A DNA stretch of 64,000 nt from Kiritimatiellaeota bacterium B1221 (lineage in GTDB: Bacteria > Verrucomicrobiota > Kiritimatiellia > SS1-B-03-39 > UBA6053): assembly GCA_029269125.1 (NCBI GenBank), contig JARHXX010000005.1:62001-126000 (forward strand), given 5' to 3'. Position 1 is the stretch's first letter, and every line of letters starts with the position of its first letter. Below are positions 17,501 to 25,914 of the stretch, piece by piece. The translations under genes were made by a program, and so were the position numbers. The notes beneath the pieces were generated by a model. That model had not been told where the DNA came from. It was given only the letters and a program-made list of their open reading frames with translations, and ran no database searches.

Positions 17501-19270
17501 AATGACGTGCATCCGGATGTCAACGGTGGCAGCAAAGGTGCCGGGCTCACCCAATATTCCTACCAGCAGGGAACCTCCGGAGAAGTTCCCTGGGACAGCA
17601 ACCAGGTTGTGGGGGCTGAAAATGGTTTTGTGTTGACGGGCAGAGGGGATGATGGTTCCGCCACGATCCGTGGGCTTACCCATGTGGCGATTCGGAATGC
17701 CAAACGTGCGGACTCTGAAATCTTATCCCTGGGTCAATTGCAGCAGATCAATCTCTCTCCCTATTTTTGGCAGCCCGCCTTTCCCATTGGCAACAGTGAT
17801 GCATCACCTTATGTCGACAGGGAAGGCATTGCCGGCATTCATTCCCGGGTGATGGGATATGATTATTACTCTCCGCATTTGAAGGGCGGGGCACGTCCGA
17901 ATCACGCCCGTCCCACTTCTGGAGGTTCATTTGTTCTTCCGACTTCCCTGCTCAATCCGGGGATCATCGTCACCCAGGGAGATGATACCATATTGTTTAA
18001 TGGAACCATCGATCCGTACAGGCGTATTAAACGTTCCAATTTTGGAGGGAATACGATGCTGGACATGAGTTATGTGTTGAATGAAAATATTTGGGACCAC
18101 TATTTCTTGTCCACCATGAGTACCGCACCTTCAAATTTGGAAGACCCGCTATCCAACGCCCGTCTCCGCTTTAATGATGATGCGCATAGTGCAACGGCAT
18201 CGGAACTAATGGATTTTGATGAATCTGCAGCCTATTTGGAAACCGTGGGTGCTTTAAATGTGAATTCCACCTCGGTGGAGGCGTGGAAAGCATTGCTTAC
18301 CTCGTTTCGTGGTCTGAAACTGGATTCCGGTACTGAAGAAAATCCGGATGAGACGGTGCCGGTTACCCGTACCCTGACTCCGATTAATGACCCGGTGACC
18401 TTTGATTTTTCTTCAGTAGACGATGCGGATATAGGGGCGGAGTCTTCGCAAAAAGATTACAGTCAGCTTCTGTCAGGGTTCAGGTATTTAGACGATGATA
18501 TGATTCAGGCTTTGGCCGAGCGGATTGTGGATGAAGTTCGCTTGCGGGGGCCCTTTTATTCGATGAGTGATTTTGTGAATCGTCGTTTGGCGCCTCCTGC
18601 CGGCAGTCATCAACCGGGTTCAGAATGGTACACGGCCCGAACCGATGGGACGGGCAGCACCTGGATGGCGACAAGTTACGATCCTTTCCCGGGGCTGCAG
18701 GGCCTGAATGGTGCACTGCAACGGGCGATCAATCTTTCCGGAATCAACGGAGGGGTGAATCATCCTGACTTGGGAGACGACGGAAATGGAACCGGCAGCA
18801 CCTATGATATGGTGTACTCGGTTCGGATTCGAAATGGGAATAGCTACACCAGTTCCGGAATTGGTAAATCAACGAACTCTTCACGGGGTTCGGTTGGAGC
18901 TGATTCCGGTTTTCGGCATTCTGTTGATCCGACAAAAAAATCCCACCTGGATTCGGAGCACGCCGCCGGAGCTCCGGCGGGGGAAGCGGGTCAATTGCTG
19001 CAGGGCGCTCCGGGTTTTGTGACCCAGGGGGATCTACTGGCGATGATCGCGCCGGCGCTGACTGCCCGCGGAGATACCTTTAAGATCCGGGCCTATGGTG
19101 ATTCTTCCGGTCTTGGCGATGCGGATGCGCGGGCCTGGCTGGAAGCCATCGTGCAACGGATCCCGGAGCCGGTCACCCCGGACAGTTCGGATGAATGGCG
19201 TCCCACCGACAGCTTTGGACGTCGGTTTAAAGTTGTCAGTGTGCGCTGGTTGACCCCGGAAGAAATTTAA
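14549..19270 (+). CDS. Giant GspK/PilX-like protein (Verru_Chthon cassette A-like), copy 1
   Basis: 1,573-aa protein from the ATG at 14549. It begins with a short basic stretch and a pseudopilin-type transmembrane helix (ALLLTLLIVSLLLVIVLSFV, about residues 15-35), then GLELAVAELQKYAGADQRV, a hallmark of these verrucomicrobial proteins. Later segments resemble GspK minor pseudopilins: GALNVNSTSVEAWKALLTS, then GPFYSMSDFVNRRLAPP and APGFVTQGDLLAMIAPALTA. The C-terminus is SFGRRFKVVSVRWLTPEEI. There is no classical GFTLxE prepilin motif. Residues 883-894 form an EF-hand-like loop, DKDGDGSYNKNE. Its paralogue follows directly, with the same layout throughout. The likely role is an envelope-associated component of a type IV pilus or type II secretion-like apparatus; that is inferred from the helix and the GspK-like region. 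Confidence 0.75.
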   Translation: MITKQCSFSTKRGSALLLTLLIVSLLLVIVLSFVVFVRMQLREVTNGQNLLVARQNARLGLELAVAELQKYAGADQRVSAPATTVYPAKDFDELYDGDADEGSSEMFSLYRNNASVSSSRSYLSKVGTYTTPNERQAWDADLASWWNDNGRNPHWVGIFNSSLRVDRATDPSNVKSKRVNPGDSSAPDPQFYEQNTATLYGEFDRGQLPVWLISGNEQLDFDPLSDSAYPADYATPENVTGDPDAEGSELVWMVGEGSATLDTESVDGLDGRVKAPRVEVSQGHYAYWVSDESTKANFSVREPQEYADASQNTVEYRNRLQVPQRVGWERMRGFADVFDSGGMDVNDPNFAKVMNPSQIMLVDAKFGDPAFNEPVKANFHHVTSTSKSLLTDTALGGLKKDLTRYLEDGNGLDDDDPIADPERYDVDDPRFATYGGTNTGFPHDSDEALDGVPTWGQIRSWYLNEATGSGAGSIDPDVDAGVAPVLAYVHFQNGISYDGATNMMRIHWAPMVVLWNPYDVSLNSETYDIDLGLMTPIDNLLVVNEDMADRSKLAERAALDPEADWQMWPVAGLGGDEAGPGGKPLLTATSAADGTVTISNFSTTTPGNVEIFKVQFDRSDSRDTIRNPPPETLIPAIDPSDPPVMGVDVEDRYMVKLTGDPDEFNGGSGPWVYDTTATNATSDAFGRIYYATTPGQSSNMYHSRNWTGSYYANSWGLLANKKKVMTSVNPHDTTWNYPAYSMPVDRPFPLRLTSDFEPGEVKVFTLGAETEWTTSNRMTLVNDYDPDMPVFFWMNLVEIVDGPSSAEAQGLRWMATLHSNYSKGPPSVKMSIGNKVFFETESFGVGGGSTDSIMGDDFSSFHSFTYIAKDTPPSSNPDAFDGDKDGDGSYNKNEPYPKFVKFWRPLYDSDNFYANLRTQTGRETTASNWSFGESYIAPFRNNTDLGGDGFNALHKFLPVFSRYNLGAQSFVEHPLTEQTRGIPANDVHPDVNGGSKGAGLTQYSYQQGTSGEVPWDSNQVVGAENGFVLTGRGDDGSATIRGLTHVAIRNAKRADSEILSLGQLQQINLSPYFWQPAFPIGNSDASPYVDREGIAGIHSRVMGYDYYSPHLKGGARPNHARPTSGGSFVLPTSLLNPGIIVTQGDDTILFNGTIDPYRRIKRSNFGGNTMLDMSYVLNENIWDHYFLSTMSTAPSNLEDPLSNARLRFNDDAHSATASELMDFDESAAYLETVGALNVNSTSVEAWKALLTSFRGLKLDSGTEENPDETVPVTRTLTPINDPVTFDFSSVDDADIGAESSQKDYSQLLSGFRYLDDDMIQALAERIVDEVRLRGPFYSMSDFVNRRLAPPAGSHQPGSEWYTARTDGTGSTWMATSYDPFPGLQGLNGALQRAINLSGINGGVNHPDLGDDGNGTGSTYDMVYSVRIRNGNSYTSSGIGKSTNSSRGSVGADSGFRHSVDPTKKSHLDSEHAAGAPAGEAGQLLQGAPGFVTQGDLLAMIAPALTARGDTFKIRAYGDSSGLGDADARAWLEAIVQRIPEPVTPDSSDEWRPTDSFGRRFKVVSVRWLTPEEI

Positions 19271-19301
19271 GCCCCCTGAGAGGGGGAGGACTTCCCCTTT
19301 T

Positions 19302-19345
19302 CCCTGTAATAACTTTTGTGTAAAAGTTATTACAGGGATTTTGTA
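19302..19345 (+). terminator. Strong hairpin terminator after copy 1
   Basis: CCCTGTAATAACTTTT-GTGT-AAAAGTTATTACAGGG is a perfect 16-bp stem (19302-19337) followed by ATTTTG and further Ts, 31 bp after the stop codon. A smaller CCCCCT-GAG-AGGGGG hairpin (19272-19286) lies between. It suggests the second giant gene has its own promoter. Confidence 0.8.
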
Positions 19346-19540
19346 TTTTTCCGGGGCGACGGCTGCACCCCGAAGGGGTGGGGCAGCCCATGTGCCTGCT
19401 GCGTGTGGAAATGACATTTCCGCAAGAAAGAGTGAAGGTGGGCGTATTCCTCCCGATAATTGCGGATGCTTCGAACGGGTTGAAAAGAAATATGCAGATT
19501 TTGATTTAACCATCTGATACGGGTGTCGTATGTTTTGTTT

Positions 19541-22500
19541 ATGTTAATCAAACGATTTACTAAAGGTAAAAAAGGGTCTGCGCTGCTGTTGACTCTTTTA
19601 ATTGTCTCTCTGCTTTTGGTGATTGTATTAAGTTTTGTGGTGTTTGTGCGGATGCAACTACGTGAAGTGTCTAACGGGCACAATTTACGGGTCGCCCGCC
19701 AAAATGCAAAATTAGGAATGCAGTTGGCCATTTCGGAGTTGCAGAAATACGCAGGCGCAGACCAGCGGGTAACCGTCCCGGCCACCACGGTGTTTCCTGC
19801 GAAAGATTTTGATGAGCTATATGATGCGGATGATGATGTGGATTCCACGGTGGTATCCGGATCGGACCCCGGGATGTTTGCGTTCTACAGAAACCGTGCC
19901 CAGACCAGTTCTTCCCGAAGTTATGTGTCAAAAATTGAGACATATACCACGCCGGCGGAAAGGCGGGAATGGGATGAGGATTTGACCAAGTGGTGGAACG
20001 GGACGGATGGCTATGGAACAGGCGAAGCCCGGAATCCACACTGGGTAGGGGTGTTTAACAGTGCGTTGCGTACGGATCGGGCCTCGGATCCTACCGACCC
20101 TGATACCGATCCCAGTAATGCTTCCGCCCAGGTTTACGAGCTGAATCCGAATACTTTATACGGAGAGCCCAAGCGTTCGCAACTGCCGGTTTGGTTGATA
20201 AGTGGAAATGAAGTCACGGATTTTGATCCGCTCACGGATACGTCATATCCTGCGGATTATGTCACTCCGGCCGTGCCGCTGGCAAATCCGGATCTGGAGG
20301 ACAGTAACACCGTTTGGATGGTGGGCACAGGGAGTGCGGCTGATGCGGACAACAGTGTGGACGGTCTCGATGGGCGGGTGATCGCCCCCAAAAAAGAAAT
20401 TGGCAATGGGAGTTATGCGTATTGGGTCGCAGATGAATCGACCAAAGCCAATTTCTCTGTTCGGGAACCGGATCCGTATACGGTTTCCAGTCCTGGCTCT
20501 ACGGAATACCGGAACCGTTTACAGGTTCCGCAACGGGTGGGATGGGAGCGCATGAAGGGCTTTGCGAATGTGTTTGATACGACCAGTGGAATGGATGTGA
20601 ATGATCCCAAATTTGAAAGGGTAATGAATTCCGAACAGGTCACATTGATTGATGAAGGCTTCGCGGATGCGGTAAAAAATAATTTTCATCATATCACGTC
20701 CTATTCCAAAAGTTTATTCACGGATACGGCACTGGGTGGATTAAAAAAAGATTTTACCCGCTTTCTGGAAGAGGGTGCGGGACTGGATCCGGACGATCCG
20801 ATTCCGGATCCTGCGCGCTACAGTTTAAGCGATGCCCGGTTTAAAGCGTGGGGGGGGACGAACTCCGGATTCCCCCATACCGGGGATGCGGAAGTTCACG
20901 GGATCCCCACCTGGGGGCAGCTCCGGGACTGGTACCAGAATGAAGCCTCTGTGTCTGATGGCAGTGTGGATCCGGATGTGAATAGCGGGATGACGCCGGT
21001 ACTTTCCTACTTACATTTTAATGGGGCCTTTTCATATGACGGGAGCAGCAGTCCCAAAATGTTAAAGCTGCACTGGGCACCTCTGATTGCGTTGTGGAAT
21101 CCGTATGATGTAAAGTTAAAATCTGACACTTATAATATTAAGGTGGGTTCTTCGAATGCGATTCGGATGTTTATCGTGGAAGAGGATCTGAGTCTTGGAG
21201 AGCTGCAGGCGAAGCATCCGGATGCGGACTGGCAAGAAATTACGGCCCCGGGAGGATCGGTGGAGGTAATCGGCCCCGGAGGGAAACCTGTTTTGGAAGC
21301 CTATGAGGATTCCTCAGATCCAGGAAAACTGAAGGTGAGAAACTTTACCACAGCTTCAGCCCGTAACATTGTGATCTTTAAAGCAGACTTGATTAATTCC
21401 ACGATTGAAATACCTGCGGACACCCATGAGGACGATGACAATGATCCGTTAACTCCCCCGGAAAATGATGATGGGGATTCCGTGACCCCTGACTTGCCGG
21501 TGGAGGACCGGGACGATCGTTATTTTGTGAAGTTGGAAGGCAATCCGGATTCAACGAATATGGATGAAGGGCCCTGGCCGTATGATACAGATTTGGCAAT
21601 GGGAACCAGTGATGCTTTTGGCCGTTTCTTTTACGGATCGAAAGCCGCGGACCCGGCGAATTACCATGAAGTGTCAGGAACCAAGGGGCGTTTGGTTATG
21701 AACACGGCAAATGTGATGGAAGGAACGCGGTTGACTTCATTGCCTATCGACCGGAAGTTTAACATGAATGTAACGACCGATTTTGAACCGGGGGAAGTGA
21801 AAATGTTCACACTTCAAGCCGTGACGGAATGGACTTCAAATCTGACCCTTGTGAATGATTATGATCCGGACATGCCCACTTTTTGCTGGATAAATCTGAT
21901 GGAAGTCAATCAGGGGCCCGATTCAGCGGAAGCTCAGGATTTGAAATTTTTAGCCTATCTTAATACGTATTATTCCCGATCGACCCCTACCGTGGAACTG
22001 AGTTTAGACGGGGAAACGTTTTTCAAATCTGAAAACTTCGGTTCGCTCAATGCAAATTATTTGGATCGCTTTATGATGGGGAGGAATTGGGAGGATATTG
22101 ATAAAAATGCTGACCAGGATGTGGATGGAACGAGTGATACTGAAGAGGAAATGCCCAAGTTTGTTCACCTTTGGAGGCCCCTGTACGATACAGATGGTGA
22201 ATTTGAAAATAAAATTTTCACCCTGAGCGGAAGTGAAACAGAAGCGGCCAACTGGAGCTTCGGTGAAAGTTCAATGACCCCGTTTTCGAGAGAAGAGTAT
22301 ACTGTGGGATCTGACAGTAATTTTAATTTGCAGTACTTCACCTCTGCGTTTAGCCGTTTTAATCTGGGGGCCAAAAATTATGAGGGGCATCCTTTAATTG
22401 AAAAGCTGAATGATCGCTGGGAAGTGAACAGTAACAAGCATCCGGGCAACGTTCGAGGCAGTTCAAGATTGCCGAAAATCTTTTATCAAAAGGGACGGGA

Positions 22501-24238
22501 TCAGGAAGGATTTAAAGGTGTCACAGAAGTCAAATGGGAGCGAAACCAAGTGGACCAATGTGCTGGAGGCCCACGTGGATTTGTCCTTGCGAACTTCACT
22601 GACAATTCTGACCAATCTATTAAGGGGTTGAGTCAGGTTGCCATCCGCAATGCCAAACGGGCAGAATCCGAAATTCTTTCCCTGGGACAATTTCAACAGG
22701 TGAATCTTTCACCGTATTATTGGCAACCCAGCTTTCCGGTTGGCAATAGTGATGCATCACCTTATGTGGACCGTGAAGCCATTGCGGGGATTCACAGCCG
22801 AAATGTGGGCAGAAGTGAATATGGTTTCCGGGCAAACGTACTGACCGGTGTGCGGCCGAATCATGCGAGGCCTGTTTCCGGAAAGGATCCTTTCCCGTCC
22901 GGTAAGGTTTTTGTGGACAGTGCCCAACCGTCTTCAACAGAGGAAGGGGTGATGATTGTGGGCGGGGACCGCCTGGTAATGCCGGGAAATACGATGATTG
23001 ATTTGAGCTATCTGCTTAATGAAAACATTTGGGACCGTTATTTTTTGTCGACGCTAACCTATAGTCCCACTGACTACACCGATCCCTTGCCCAATGCCCG
23101 GATCCGTTACCGTGAAAACGTCAGTTCTGCGTCCTCGGTATTGGATTTTGATTTGGCTGCGGCCTATTTGGAGAATATGGGTGCTCTGAATGTGAATTCC
23201 ACTTCGGTTGAAGCGTGGAAAGCGTTACTGACCTCCTTTCGGAATTTGGAACTGGGAGAATCGGGGGAAGAAAACCCTGAGAATACGGTTCCGGTCACTC
23301 GAACGTTGGATCCCATTGAAGGAAGTCTGGCTTTTCATTTTGATACGGCAGAACTCGGCGCGAGGGACGATGACGACATTGGAAATGTCTCTTTGCAAAA
23401 AGATTATTCCAAAGTCCTTTCCGGTTTCAGGTATTTGGATGATGAAATGATACAGGTATTGGCGGAGCGGATCGTCGATGAGGTGCGGCTTCGCGGCCCA
23501 TTTTATTCCTTGAGTGATTTTATAAACCGCCGTTTGGCCCCTCCATCCGGGAGTGGCCAGGAAGGAACCCCTTGGTATATTGCCCGTACGGATGCGACAA
23601 ATTCTGCCGGGGGGATTTATATGGATGAAGCCTATGATCCCTTTCCCGGTCTCCAGGGGATCAATGGGGCTTTGCAACGGGCCATAAACCTGTCAGGAAT
23701 CAACGGGGGGGTAAATCACCCGGGACTGGGGGATGCCGGAGACGGATCGGGGGATGACTGGGACATGGTCTATACGGTTCGTATCCGAAATAGAAGCAAC
23801 GGTTTCACCAGTGCCGGAATTGGCGGGAGCTCTAATAGTTCGAAAGGATCTGCAGATTCAAATGAGGGATTCCGCCATACCCAGGAACCTGCTATAAAAA
23901 GTAATTTGGATACTGAACATCTTGCGGGGGCGCCGGTGGGGGAGGCCGGGCAATTATTACAGGGGGCGCCGGGATTTGTTACGCAAGGGGATTTGTTGGC
24001 GATGATTGCGCCGGCGCTAACTGCCCGCGGAGATACTTTTATGATCCGCGCGTATGGTGAATTTTCGGGGGCGGGGGATGCGGATGCGCGTGCTTGGCTG
24101 GAAGCGGTGGTGCAACGGGTTCCGGATCCGATAAAACCCGCGGGAAACACCGGGGAAGACGCATGGCGTCCAACCAATAGTTTTGGCCGGCGGTTTAAAA
24201 TTGTCAGTATGCGCTGGCTCACGCCGGAAGAGATTTAA
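19541..24238 (+). CDS. Giant GspK/PilX-like protein (Verru_Chthon cassette A-like), copy 2
   Basis: 1,565-aa paralogue of the preceding gene, from the ATG at 19541; the frame is open from a GTG at 19523, but the ATG aligns with copy 1. The N-terminal helix is nearly identical (GSALLLTLLIVSLLLVIVLS). Shared blocks recur in order: YAGADQRV, YWVADESTKANFSVREP, NYLDRFMMG near the EF-hand-like loop DQDVDGTSDTEE (858-869), GALNVNSTSVEAWKALLTS, ALQRAINLSGINGGVNHPG, APGFVTQGDLLAMIAPALTA and the final FGRRFKIVSMRWLTPEEI. The region between about residues 620 and 690 is the most divergent and rich in Asp/Pro. A tandem duplication that has since diverged is the simplest reading. Function as for copy 1: probably pseudopilus-associated. 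Confidence 0.75.
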   Translation: MLIKRFTKGKKGSALLLTLLIVSLLLVIVLSFVVFVRMQLREVSNGHNLRVARQNAKLGMQLAISELQKYAGADQRVTVPATTVFPAKDFDELYDADDDVDSTVVSGSDPGMFAFYRNRAQTSSSRSYVSKIETYTTPAERREWDEDLTKWWNGTDGYGTGEARNPHWVGVFNSALRTDRASDPTDPDTDPSNASAQVYELNPNTLYGEPKRSQLPVWLISGNEVTDFDPLTDTSYPADYVTPAVPLANPDLEDSNTVWMVGTGSAADADNSVDGLDGRVIAPKKEIGNGSYAYWVADESTKANFSVREPDPYTVSSPGSTEYRNRLQVPQRVGWERMKGFANVFDTTSGMDVNDPKFERVMNSEQVTLIDEGFADAVKNNFHHITSYSKSLFTDTALGGLKKDFTRFLEEGAGLDPDDPIPDPARYSLSDARFKAWGGTNSGFPHTGDAEVHGIPTWGQLRDWYQNEASVSDGSVDPDVNSGMTPVLSYLHFNGAFSYDGSSSPKMLKLHWAPLIALWNPYDVKLKSDTYNIKVGSSNAIRMFIVEEDLSLGELQAKHPDADWQEITAPGGSVEVIGPGGKPVLEAYEDSSDPGKLKVRNFTTASARNIVIFKADLINSTIEIPADTHEDDDNDPLTPPENDDGDSVTPDLPVEDRDDRYFVKLEGNPDSTNMDEGPWPYDTDLAMGTSDAFGRFFYGSKAADPANYHEVSGTKGRLVMNTANVMEGTRLTSLPIDRKFNMNVTTDFEPGEVKMFTLQAVTEWTSNLTLVNDYDPDMPTFCWINLMEVNQGPDSAEAQDLKFLAYLNTYYSRSTPTVELSLDGETFFKSENFGSLNANYLDRFMMGRNWEDIDKNADQDVDGTSDTEEEMPKFVHLWRPLYDTDGEFENKIFTLSGSETEAANWSFGESSMTPFSREEYTVGSDSNFNLQYFTSAFSRFNLGAKNYEGHPLIEKLNDRWEVNSNKHPGNVRGSSRLPKIFYQKGRDQEGFKGVTEVKWERNQVDQCAGGPRGFVLANFTDNSDQSIKGLSQVAIRNAKRAESEILSLGQFQQVNLSPYYWQPSFPVGNSDASPYVDREAIAGIHSRNVGRSEYGFRANVLTGVRPNHARPVSGKDPFPSGKVFVDSAQPSSTEEGVMIVGGDRLVMPGNTMIDLSYLLNENIWDRYFLSTLTYSPTDYTDPLPNARIRYRENVSSASSVLDFDLAAAYLENMGALNVNSTSVEAWKALLTSFRNLELGESGEENPENTVPVTRTLDPIEGSLAFHFDTAELGARDDDDIGNVSLQKDYSKVLSGFRYLDDEMIQVLAERIVDEVRLRGPFYSLSDFINRRLAPPSGSGQEGTPWYIARTDATNSAGGIYMDEAYDPFPGLQGINGALQRAINLSGINGGVNHPGLGDAGDGSGDDWDMVYTVRIRNRSNGFTSAGIGGSSNSSKGSADSNEGFRHTQEPAIKSNLDTEHLAGAPVGEAGQLLQGAPGFVTQGDLLAMIAPALTARGDTFMIRAYGEFSGAGDADARAWLEAVVQRVPDPIKPAGNTGEDAWRPTNSFGRRFKIVSMRWLTPEEI

Positions 24239-24298
24239 GCGGTTTGAATTTCGGCTTATGCAGTTGGACCGCGGGGCGCGGGCCCTCCGGCATGTAGA

Positions 24299-25498
24299 TC
24301 AAACCAATTTCAGGAAACGGCGTTTGCCTACTTTCAGCACGCCGGTTTGGCCGGCCTCCAGGTTCATTAAGGCATCGGACACGGCTTTGTCGTCGAGTTT
24401 TACCGCACCCTGTTTTACCAATCGACGGCCTTCTCCTTTGGAAGCGATCATTTTCTGATCAGCCAATAAGTCCAACAAGCCGGTTTCGGCATCGAGATGC
24501 AGTTCAGGGGTATCTTCGGGCAAAGCGCCTTTGGAGAAAACTTTGGCGAATTCGGCAGAGGCTGACCGGGCGGCATCCGCATCATGAAAGCGGGTGATGA
24601 TTTCCTGGGCCAACTGGTCTTTGACTTGACGGGGATTCAGGCTGCCGTCGGCAACGCCTTCGCGGAGCTTGGCCACCGCTGCATCCGGCATGCCCAATAC
24701 CAAAGAGAAGTAGCGGTACATCAAATCGTCGCTGACGGACATGAGTTTTCCGAACATGTCGTTCGGAGCATCGGAGACGCCGACATAGTTGTTCAGGCTC
24801 TTGGACATTTTTTGTACGCCATCCAATCCTTCCAGCAGAGGAAGGGTCATGACGACCTGCGGTTCCTGTCCCGCATCTTTTTGCAGTTCACGTCCCAAGA
24901 GGAGGTTAAACAACTGATCGGTGCCACCCAGTTCCACATCCGCTTCGACCATCACCGAATCATAGCCTTGCACCAAGGGGTAAAGAAATTCCACCAAAGA
25001 GATCGGTTGGTTGGCGGCATAGCGATTCGAGAAGTCGTCGCGTTGCAACATTTGGGCTACGGTTACTTTGGCACTGAGCTTGATCACATCTCCAAAGTTC
25101 ATCGGATCAAACCATTCGCCGTTAAAGCGCAATTCGGTTTGATCGCGAATAAGAATTTTGAACACTTGTTCCTGGTAGGAAACCGCATTGGCCATTACTT
25201 GTTCTTTGGTCAGGGAGGGGCGGGTTTTGGATTTGCCGCTGGGGTCGCCAATCATGCCGGTGAAATCGCCAATAATAAAAACGACTTTATGTCCACAGTC
25301 CTGAAATTCGCGCAATTTGCGCAGGCCGACACTATGGCCAAGATGAATATCAGGGGCAGAAGGATCCGCGCCATATTTGACCCGCAGGGGAACGCCGGTT
25401 TCGATGGAGCGTTTAATTTTCTTCTCCAGCTCTTCACGGCTGTGTAAATCCACGGTGCGGGCGGTTAAAATGTCGAGTTGTTCTGCAAGTGTTTTCAT
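24299..25498 (-). CDS. tyrS: Tyrosyl-tRNA synthetase
   Basis: Class I aminoacyl-tRNA synthetase charging tRNA-Tyr, 399 aa. The HIGH-type motif reads HLGH (residues 52-55, in PDIHLGHSVG) and KMSKS lies near residue 230 (DGVQKMSKSLNNYVGV). The substrate pocket segment VEFLYPLVQGYDSV and the C-terminal S4 RNA-binding domain (LLADQKMIASKGEGRRLVKQG) are clear. This is the TyrRS subgroup with a short S4 tail. It is monocistronic; its stop converges on the second giant GspK-like gene with a 60-bp gap. No T-box or other leader structure is evident upstream. Confidence 0.96.
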   Translation of the reverse strand: MKTLAEQLDILTARTVDLHSREELEKKIKRSIETGVPLRVKYGADPSAPDIHLGHSVGLRKLREFQDCGHKVVFIIGDFTGMIGDPSGKSKTRPSLTKEQVMANAVSYQEQVFKILIRDQTELRFNGEWFDPMNFGDVIKLSAKVTVAQMLQRDDFSNRYAANQPISLVEFLYPLVQGYDSVMVEADVELGGTDQLFNLLLGRELQKDAGQEPQVVMTLPLLEGLDGVQKMSKSLNNYVGVSDAPNDMFGKLMSVSDDLMYRYFSLVLGMPDAAVAKLREGVADGSLNPRQVKDQLAQEIITRFHDADAARSASAEFAKVFSKGALPEDTPELHLDAETGLLDLLADQKMIASKGEGRRLVKQGAVKLDDKAVSDALMNLEAGQTGVLKVGKRRFLKLV

Positions 25499-25914
25499 AA
25501 GTGCAAATGCCTTTACGGATAAACACCTTTAAATCAATGCCAAACGGGAGTTGTCAGGAGGGTAGAGCGCATCCCACAATAGGTAACAATCCATATTGGC
25601 GTCTGAATCTTATTCCAGATTCTCATTCCACGCATTCTCTTACTCATTTTTCTGCCCTCAGGGCATGGGCTTGATGATTTTGCATTCCGTATCTTAAGGT
25701 TTAATCGTAAGACGGGGGTGAAGAGAAGTCATACTACCCATATGCGACATGAGCCACGGCGTGCCCGCATTTCCTGTTGAGCTCCCGGGACGTGGCGGTC
25801 CGGGCTTTGGAGAGCCTGTGTCGCCGCAGGATTTCAGGTTAACTTTTAGAATTTCAGAAAAAGGAATCGTTTGAGGATTGATCCCTTCGTTTGCTTCCAT
25901 AACCTTTCCGGCTC
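25499..25914. other. 416-bp divergent intergenic region tyrS / SNF2 helicase
   Basis: It holds the 5' regions of tyrS and the helicase gene. A GC-rich stem (CCCGG-G-AC ... GTCCGGG, 25784-25804, one bulged G) sits in a G/C-rich block (25735-25830) unlike the A/T-richer flanks, resembling the short palindromic intergenic repeats common in this phylum. An antisense frame across it (25900-25694) is Pro/Gly-rich and not convincing as a gene. No clear promoter pair was found. Confidence 0.45.

Noticed and set aside
24239..24298. Terminator between the second giant gene and tyrS
   Set aside because: The GC-rich stretch does not form a clean stem with a T run on either strand.
25694..25900. 68-codon minus-strand frame upstream of tyrS
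   Set aside because: Pro/Gly-rich, covers a GC-rich hairpin block and shows no family; more likely an intergenic repeat.
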